Notes under the pieces: model-generated
The model's database searches: none
What the model was told of the DNA's origin: nothing
What the model saw: the letters and a program-made list of their open reading frames with translations, nothing else
Origin: JBGANR01 sp044222225
Lineage (GTDB): Bacteria; Actinomycetota; Actinomycetes; Mycobacteriales; Mycobacteriaceae
DNA: 64,000 nt
Assembly (NCBI GenBank): GCA_044222225.1
Contig: JBGANR010000010.1
Span: forward strand, 83,534-147,533
Direction: 5' to 3'
Part shown: positions 58,753 to 64,000 of the stretch, in pieces
Position numbering within the stretch: the stretch's first letter is position 1
Layout of the letters: each line of letters starts with the position of its first letter
Translations under genes and position numbers: made by a program

Positions 58753-60156
58753 ATGACGCGTGAGAACGTCGTGCTGATCCACTGGCACGATCTGGGACGC
58801 CATCTCGAGCTCTACGGTGCGGCCGGGGCGCACGCTCCGGGCCTGGACCGGTTGGCGGCCGAATCGGTGGTCTTCGATCGGGCGCATGCGGCGGCGCCGC
58901 TGTGCTCGCCGTCGCGCGGGGCGCTGCTCACCGGGCGTCATCCGCACGACAACGGCATCGTCGGCCTGGCCCATCACGGCTGGGAGTACCTGCCCGGTGT
59001 CCGGACGCTGCCGGCGGTGCTCGCCGAACACGGCTGGGACACCGTGCTCTACGGGATGCAGCACGAGTCGGCCGATCCGGGTTCGCTCGGTTACGGCCTG
59101 TACGACGTCTCGGACTCCGACTGCGACGTCGTCACCGCCAACGCGGTGGACTGGCTGGCCGCGCGCGCACCGGGCGACGGTCCGTTCCTGCTCAACGCCG
59201 GTTTCTTCGAGGTGCACCGGCCGTATCCGGAGACGCGTTACCCGCCCGGCGATCCGGCGGCGATCGTCGTCCCCGAGCACCTGCCCGACACCCCGGAGGT
59301 GCGGGCCGACCTGGCGAGCTTCCACTCGTCGATCGTCGTGGCCGACGCGGCGACCGCGCGGCTGGTCGACGCGCTCGACGCGTCCGGGCACGGCGACGAC
59401 ACGTGGCTCGTCTTCTTCACCGATCACGGCGCGGCGTTCCCGGGCGCCAAATCGACGCTCTACGACCGCGGCACCGGTATCTCTCTCATCGTCCGGCCGC
59501 CGGCGCGGCTGCGCGGCGCGGGACGCCGGCACGGCGGGCTGTTCTCGGGAGTCGACCTGCTGCCGACCGTGCTCGACGTGCTCGGCCTGCCGATCCCGGG
59601 CGGCGTGCAGGGCGTCTCGCACGCCGCGGTGTTCGCGGGCGAGGACCGGCCGGTTCGCGACGCCGTCTTCACGCAGAAGAACTACCACGACAGCTACGAC
59701 CCGATCCGGGCCGTACGCACCGAGCACCACAGCTACGTCGAGAACTTCGCGGCGCGGCGCCGGCTGGAGCTGCCGCTGGACATCGCCGACAGCGCCCCCG
59801 GCCGGGCGTTCGGCCCCGAGATCCATGAGCCGCGGGCGCCGGTCGAGCTGTACGACCTCGTCCGCGATCCGGGGGAGACGACCAATCTCGCCGACCATCC
59901 GGACTACGCCGGGGTGCGCGCGACGCTGGCGGCGCGGCTCGCCCGGTGGCGCGTCGAGACCCGCGACGTCGTGACCCCGGACGAGGAGGGCACGGCCATC
60001 GCGGAGGAGTTCATGCGCGCCTACCTGGCCGGGTTGCGTGGCGAGCAGACGGTGCCGCGGTCGCCGCGGGGGGCCGATCGGCAGCTGCGCGGCGGTCGTC
60101 GCGGACGCGGTGAGGCTCGGGTGAAGGCACGTCCGAAGGCGGCTGTCAAGACCTAG
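58753..60156 (+). CDS. Type I sulfatase
   Basis: Sulfate-ester hydrolase of 467 residues in the alkaline-phosphatase superfamily. The formylglycine precursor is Cys about 51 in PLCSPSRGALLTGRHPHDNG. Metal ligands are DLGRHLELYG near the N-terminus, where only one Asp (HWHDLG) replaces the usual DD pair, and FFTDHGAAF. No signal peptide, so it acts in the cytoplasm. The C-terminal ~40 residues are basic and probably disordered. ATG 58753 has a GGCGG/AAGG site upstream; ATG 58729 is the alternative. Substrate unknown; a sulfated sugar or lipid fits the neighbours. Confidence 0.9.
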   Translation: MTRENVVLIHWHDLGRHLELYGAAGAHAPGLDRLAAESVVFDRAHAAAPLCSPSRGALLTGRHPHDNGIVGLAHHGWEYLPGVRTLPAVLAEHGWDTVLYGMQHESADPGSLGYGLYDVSDSDCDVVTANAVDWLAARAPGDGPFLLNAGFFEVHRPYPETRYPPGDPAAIVVPEHLPDTPEVRADLASFHSSIVVADAATARLVDALDASGHGDDTWLVFFTDHGAAFPGAKSTLYDRGTGISLIVRPPARLRGAGRRHGGLFSGVDLLPTVLDVLGLPIPGGVQGVSHAAVFAGEDRPVRDAVFTQKNYHDSYDPIRAVRTEHHSYVENFAARRRLELPLDIADSAPGRAFGPEIHEPRAPVELYDLVRDPGETTNLADHPDYAGVRATLAARLARWRVETRDVVTPDEEGTAIAEEFMRAYLAGLRGEQTVPRSPRGADRQLRGGRRGRGEARVKARPKAAVKT

Positions 60157-60199
60157 AATCCGTGCCGGTTCGAGGACGCGTCAGAGAGGCTGCGGTGCC

Positions 60200-60205
60200 T
60201 ACCAT
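60200..60205 (+). promoter_or_regulatory. -10 element for the Stf0 gene
   Basis: TACCAT ends 6 bases before ATG 60212, with no Shine-Dalgarno sequence, indicating that stf0-cysD-cysNC is probably transcribed separately from the sulfatase, from a leaderless start. Confidence 0.5.
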
Positions 60206-60211
60206 TTCCGC

Positions 60212-61024
60212 ATGTCATCAGCCGTTTCTCGTCGGTATCTGGTCCTCGCGTCACAACGCAGTGGGAGCACGCTGCTCGTCGAATCGCTCGCCGCCACCGG
60301 TGTCGCCGGCCGGCCCGCGGAGTTCTTCCAGTACCTGCCGGAGACGTCCCTCGCGCCGCAGCCGCGGCAGTGGTTCGCCGGCGTCGACGACCCCGGGGTG
60401 CTCGCCCTGCTGGACCCGCTCGAGCCGGGTGAGCCCTGGCGCGAGACGTCCGACGAGTGGCGCGCGCGCATCCTCGCCGAGGGCGCCACGCCGAACGGCG
60501 TGTGGGGCGGCAAGCTCATGTGGAATCAGACGTCGCTGCTCGTCCGGCGGGCCACGGGACTGACGCGCCCGCCCGCGGACGCCTCGCTCGCCGCGGCGAT
60601 CGAGGCGGTGCTCGGCGACACCGTGTTCATCCGGATCGTGCGCGAGGACGTCGTCGCGCAGGCGGTGTCGTTCTGGCGGGCGGTGCAGACGCGCGTCTGG
60701 CGCGGCCGGACGCCCGCCGACCGTGACGCCCGCGCTCGGTACGACGCGACCGGGATCGCCCACCTGGTCGCCGAGCTGCGTCGGCAGCAGGCCGGCTGGG
60801 ACGCGTGGCTGGCGGAGACGGGCATCGACCCGATCGTCGTCACGCTCGCCGAACTCGCCGAGAATCCGGCGAAGCAGGTCGACCGGGTGCTCGACGCCCT
60901 CGGGCTGCCGCGCGCGGACGTCCGGCCGGATGCGCCTGTGCTGCGTCGGCAGGGCGACGGTCGCTCGGCGGAGTGGATCGAGCGTTACCGGGCCGACGCC
61001 GAGGCGAACGGGCTCCCGCTGTGA
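60212..61024 (+). CDS. stf0: Trehalose 2-sulfotransferase (Stf0 type)
   Basis: PAPS-dependent sulfotransferase of 270 residues. In mycobacteria Stf0 makes trehalose 2-sulfate, the first step of sulfolipid-1 synthesis. The 5'-phosphosulfate loop is LASQRSGSTLLVESL, the proposed catalytic base is the Glu of RPAEFFQYLP (about 37), and PNGVWGGKLMWNQT, then AVSFWRAVQTRVWRGR and RYRADAEANGLPL are close to the Stf0 sequence as I remember it. Its stop overlaps cysD (GTGA), coupling it to PAPS supply. Confidence 0.9.
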   Translation: MSSAVSRRYLVLASQRSGSTLLVESLAATGVAGRPAEFFQYLPETSLAPQPRQWFAGVDDPGVLALLDPLEPGEPWRETSDEWRARILAEGATPNGVWGGKLMWNQTSLLVRRATGLTRPPADASLAAAIEAVLGDTVFIRIVREDVVAQAVSFWRAVQTRVWRGRTPADRDARARYDATGIAHLVAELRRQQAGWDAWLAETGIDPIVVTLAELAENPAKQVDRVLDALGLPRADVRPDAPVLRRQGDGRSAEWIERYRADAEANGLPL

Positions 61025-61950
61025 CGGCCGGGGCCGCGGACGTCGTCGATTCGAGCGCCGTCGTCCGCGTCGACGAGTTGCGCGTGCTGGAGGCCGAAGC
61101 CGTCCACATCATCCGCGAGGTGGTCGCCGAGTTGGAGCGGCCGGTGCTGCTGTTCTCCGCGGGCAAGGACTCGATCGTGTTGTTGCGGCTGGCGGAGAAG
61201 GCGTTCGCGCCCGCGCCGCTGCCGTTCCCGGTGCTGCACGTCGACACCGGACACAACTTCCCCGAGGTCGTGGCGTTCCGGGACCGGCGCGTCGCCGGAC
61301 ATCGGCTGATCGTCGCGTCGGTGCAGGACTCCATCGACGCCGGCCGCGTCACGGAGGAGCCGGGCGGCTCGCGCAACCGGCTGCAGACGCGCACCCTGCT
61401 CGACGCGCTGGAGGAGGGCGGTTTCGACGCCGCGTTCGGCGGCGCGCGCCGCGATGAGGAACGGGCGCGGGCGAAAGAGCGGGTGCTCAGCTTCCGCGAC
61501 GAGTTCGGCCAGTGGGATCCGCGGGCGCAGCGCGCCGAGCCGTGGTCGCTGTACAACGGCCGGATCCGGCGCGGCGAGCAGGTGAGGGTGTTCCCGCTGA
61601 GCAACTGGACCGAACTGGACGTCTGGCGCTACATCAAGGCCGAGGGGCTGGAGCTGCCGCCCATCTACTTCGCGCACGATCGCGACGTCTTCGAGCGCGA
61701 CGGCATGCTGCTGGCCGTCTCCGAGTTCGCGGCGCCGGACGCCGGCGTCCCGGTGCAGCGGCGGCGTGTCCGGTACCGGACGGTCGGCGACCTGACCATC
61801 ACCGGCGCCGTCGCGTCGACGGCCACCGGGATCGACGACGTCATCGCCGAGATCTCGGCCGCCACCGTCTCGGAGCGGGGCGAGACCCGGGCCGACGACC
61901 GCACGTCGTCGGCCGCCATGGAAGAACGCAAGCGCGAGGGGTACTTCTGA
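61021..61950 (+). CDS. cysD: Sulfate adenylyltransferase subunit 2
   Basis: Catalytic subunit (309 residues) of ATP sulfurylase, which makes adenosine 5'-phosphosulfate from ATP and sulfate. The PP-loop motif is LLFSAGKDSIVLLRLAEKAF; other conserved segments are LHVDTGHNFPEV, FGGARRDEERARAKER and FPLSNWTELDVWRYI. The C-terminal MEERKREGYF is characteristic. GTG 61021 overlaps the stf0 stop; the stop shares a base with the cysNC start (TGATG). Confidence 0.95.
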   Translation: MTAGAADVVDSSAVVRVDELRVLEAEAVHIIREVVAELERPVLLFSAGKDSIVLLRLAEKAFAPAPLPFPVLHVDTGHNFPEVVAFRDRRVAGHRLIVASVQDSIDAGRVTEEPGGSRNRLQTRTLLDALEEGGFDAAFGGARRDEERARAKERVLSFRDEFGQWDPRAQRAEPWSLYNGRIRRGEQVRVFPLSNWTELDVWRYIKAEGLELPPIYFAHDRDVFERDGMLLAVSEFAAPDAGVPVQRRRVRYRTVGDLTITGAVASTATGIDDVIAEISAATVSERGETRADDRTSSAAMEERKREGYF

Positions 61951-63824
61951 TGACGACACGTCAGCTGTTGCGGCTGGCCACGGCCGGCAGCGTCGACGAC
62001 GGCAAGAGCACGCTGATCGGGCGGCTGCTGCACGACACCGGCTCGCTGCCCACCGATCACCTCGACGCCGTGACCGGTGACGACGGCCGCGCCGACCTCG
62101 CCGCGCTCTCGGACGGGCTGCGCGCCGAGCGGGAGCAGGGCATCACGATCGACGTCGCGTACCGGTTCTTCTCGACGCCGACGCGCAACTACATCCTGGC
62201 CGACACGCCGGGGCACGAGGCGTACACGCGCAACATGTTCACCGGCGCGTCGAACGCGCATGTGGCGGTGCTGCTCGTCGACGCCCGCGCCGGTGTGCTG
62301 CGTCAGACGCGCCGGCACGCCCGGATCGCGGCGCTGCTCGGTGTGCCGCACCTGGTGGCGGCCGTCAACAAGATCGACCTCGTCGACTACGGGGCCGAGC
62401 GCTTCGCCGAGATCGCCGCAGAGCTGCGGCTGCTGGCCGAGCGGATCGGTGCGCCGGATCTCACCGTCATCCCGGTCGCCGCGCGGGACGGCGACAACGT
62501 CGTGCACCGCTCGGCGAACACACCCTGGTACGACGGCCCGACGCTGCTCGAGCACCTCGAGGCCGTCGAACTCGCGGCGCCGCACGCCCACGCCCGGGAG
62601 CTGCGGTTGCCCGTGCAGTGGGTGTCGCGGCCGGCGGACGGCGACGGGGCGCGGCGGCGCTACACCGGCCGGCTCGCGGCGGGCACGCTGACGGTCGGCG
62701 ACCGGATCCGTGTGCTGCCGTCCGGCGCCGAGACGACGGTGACCACTCTCGATGCCCTCGATCCGGCACGCGAGACGGCCGTCGCGCCGCTGTCGGTGTC
62801 GATCGAGGTCGCCGACGACGTCGACATCGGCCGGGGCGACGTGCTCGTCAGCGGCGCCGACGACGTGCCGCCGCCGGTCGCGGCGCGCGAGCTGGATGCG
62901 CTTGTCTGCTGGTTCTCGCCGACGCCGCTGCGGGCGGGGGACAGGGTCGTCGTCAAACTGGCGACGACGTCGACCCGCGCCACCGTCGCCGAGCTGATCG
63001 ACCGGCTCGATCCGGAGACGCTCGCCGTCGACGAGTCGCCGGTCGAGCTGGCACTCAACGACATCGGCGAGGTGACGCTGCGGACGTCGTCGGCACTCGT
63101 CGCCGACGCCTACTCCGACAGCCGAGATCTCGGCGCGTTCATCCTCATCGACGAGCACTCCAACGACACGATCGGCGCGGGCACGATTCTCGCGGCCCGG
63201 GCAGCGGTGCCGGGGGAGCGGGTGCGCACCGACGTGCGCTGGCATCCGTCGGCGCTGCGGCGCGAGCATCGGTTCGCCGCGACCGGCCAGCGCGGCGCGA
63301 CCGTGTGGCTCACCGGGCTGCCGGCGTCGGGCAAGTCGACGCTGGCGGTCGCTTTGGAGCGGCGGCTCGTGGAGAGCGGACGCGCGGCGTATCTGCTCGA
63401 CGGCGACAACATCCGGCACGGGCTGTCCGACGACCTCGGTTTCTCGCCGGGCGATCGGGCCGAGAACATCCGGCGCGTCGGACATCTGACACGGCTGTTC
63501 GCCGATGCGGGGGTCGTCGCCATCGCGGCGCTCGTCTCGCCGCTGCGCAGCGACCGGGAACTCGTCCGCGAGCTCAACCGCGCGGCCGGGCTCGCCTTCC
63601 TGGAAGTGCACGTGGCGACGCCGCTCGCCGAATGCGAACGCCGCGATCCGAAGGGGCTTTATGCCAGGGCGCGCACCGGGAAGGTGCGCGGGATGACCGG
63701 CATCGACGCGCCCTACGAGCCGCCCGTGGCGCCGGACGTCCGGATCGACACGACCGGGGCGGACGGTGAGGAGTTGGTCGAGCGGATCGTCGCGGCGTTG
63801 CGCGCGTCGGGGGTGGTCGACTGA
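61950..63824 (+). CDS. cysNC: CysN-CysC fusion: ATP-sulfurylase GTPase and APS kinase
   Basis: Bifunctional protein of 624 residues. Residues 1 to ~435 are the CysN GTPase driving CysD: P-loop AGSVDDGKSTLIGRLL, switch DTPGHEAYTRN and NKIDLVDYG, then two beta-barrel domains. Residues ~445-624 are APS kinase making PAPS: Walker A GLPASGKSTLAVAL, then LDGDNIRHGLSDDLGFS and ENIRRVGHL. The fusion is the usual form in Mycobacteriales. It supplies PAPS to the sulfotransferase encoded two genes upstream. Confidence 0.95.
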   Translation: MTTRQLLRLATAGSVDDGKSTLIGRLLHDTGSLPTDHLDAVTGDDGRADLAALSDGLRAEREQGITIDVAYRFFSTPTRNYILADTPGHEAYTRNMFTGASNAHVAVLLVDARAGVLRQTRRHARIAALLGVPHLVAAVNKIDLVDYGAERFAEIAAELRLLAERIGAPDLTVIPVAARDGDNVVHRSANTPWYDGPTLLEHLEAVELAAPHAHARELRLPVQWVSRPADGDGARRRYTGRLAAGTLTVGDRIRVLPSGAETTVTTLDALDPARETAVAPLSVSIEVADDVDIGRGDVLVSGADDVPPPVAARELDALVCWFSPTPLRAGDRVVVKLATTSTRATVAELIDRLDPETLAVDESPVELALNDIGEVTLRTSSALVADAYSDSRDLGAFILIDEHSNDTIGAGTILAARAAVPGERVRTDVRWHPSALRREHRFAATGQRGATVWLTGLPASGKSTLAVALERRLVESGRAAYLLDGDNIRHGLSDDLGFSPGDRAENIRRVGHLTRLFADAGVVAIAALVSPLRSDRELVRELNRAAGLAFLEVHVATPLAECERRDPKGLYARARTGKVRGMTGIDAPYEPPVAPDVRIDTTGADGEELVERIVAALRASGVVD

Positions 63825-63858
63825 GCGGGCGGTTGCGGGAAGGTGGCTTGCAGCGCCG

Positions 63859-63939
63859 ATTCCGTTCGGGCGCGGGTATTCCGTTGCTGCGCGGGCTGTA
63901 GGCGCGGTCGGAACGGAATTCGCACGCGGCAACGGGGAA
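63859..63939. repeat. Interleaved direct and inverted repeats after cysNC
   Basis: ATTCCGTTC (63859-63867) and ATTCCGTTG (63878-63886) are direct near-copies. GAACGGAAT (63911-63919) is the exact reverse complement of the first, and GCAACGGGGAA (63929-63939) a near reverse complement of the second, in an A-B-A'-B' order that permits alternative or pseudoknot-like pairing. The final 176 bases of the window contain no recognisable gene. Confidence 0.45.
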
Positions 63940-64000
63940 CGCGTACGAATGCTTGCCGAGCCCGGTCGTGGCGTCGGCGGCGAGTGGCGCCTCATGGTGC

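Overview
The window is a GC-rich, gene-dense actinobacterial chromosome segment. Many starts are GTG and many neighbouring genes overlap by 4 bases (ATGA or GTGA). Gene content points to Mycobacteriales, with a Gordonia/Williamsia/Tsukamurella-like relative more likely than Mycobacterium itself. Diagnostic genes are an Eis-type acetyltransferase, SepH, PrrAB, EchA6, CtpE, an LpqH-family lipoprotein and a Stf0-type trehalose sulfotransferase. From memory, the first 37 kb follows the gene order of M. tuberculosis Rv0871 (cspB) to Rv0908 (ctpE), with insertions. No rRNA, CRISPR array, prophage or intact insertion sequence was seen. One tRNA (Arg, anticodon CCT) is present.

Layout. 0.1-11 kb: secreted CocE-like hydrolase, cold-shock protein, DUF2771 protein, Pro-rich MFS protein, DUF3027 protein, a 947-residue GHKL/sacsin-like ATPase coupled to a cysteine-desulfurase-like PLP enzyme, and an LpqH-like lipoprotein. 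11-22 kb: DUF2530, purine permease, Eis, SpoU methyltransferase, DUF2537, SepH, SerC, secreted TAP-type hydrolase and citrate synthase CitA. 22-34 kb: PdxH, MFS exporter, PfkB kinase, GltA with an FKBP isomerase, PrrA-PrrB, a two-gene ABC exporter, EchA6 and a metallo-beta-lactamase-fold protein. 33.5-34.8 kb: a RES-type toxin-antitoxin pair sits between the last of these and ctpE. 37-42.5 kb: lipase-like protein, Na+/H+ antiporter, epoxide-hydrolase-like protein and maltokinase. 42.5-42.9 kb holds the remains of what looks like a second toxin-antitoxin module.

42.9-49.3 kb is a disaccharide utilisation locus on the minus strand: ROK repressor, sugar porter, PfkB kinase and GH65 phosphorylase. 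49.4-51 kb encodes a membrane-anchored HNH/Excalibur protein and two small membrane proteins, followed by a 663-base stretch without a convincing gene. 51.7-54.3 kb: sigma factor with Ogt DNA repair, and a MarR regulator divergent from an MDR oxidoreductase with an interlocked palindromic operator. 54.5-57.8 kb: TetR plus an ABC exporter of the Rv1219c-Rv1218c-Rv1217c type. 57.8-63.8 kb is a sulfate-ester block: formylglycine-generating enzyme, sulfatase, Stf0 sulfotransferase, CysD and CysNC.

The most unusual observations are these. The formylglycine-generating enzyme carries the sulfatase target pentapeptide CSPSR at its own N-terminus. An imperfect direct repeat, each copy a perfect hairpin, brackets the ribosome-binding site and start of the RES toxin. 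A mutilated VapBC-like module ends at an 11-G tract. Many genes have a TANNNT hexamer 5-8 bases before the start codon, as expected of leaderless transcripts. All functional calls come from reading sequence only; no database search was run.
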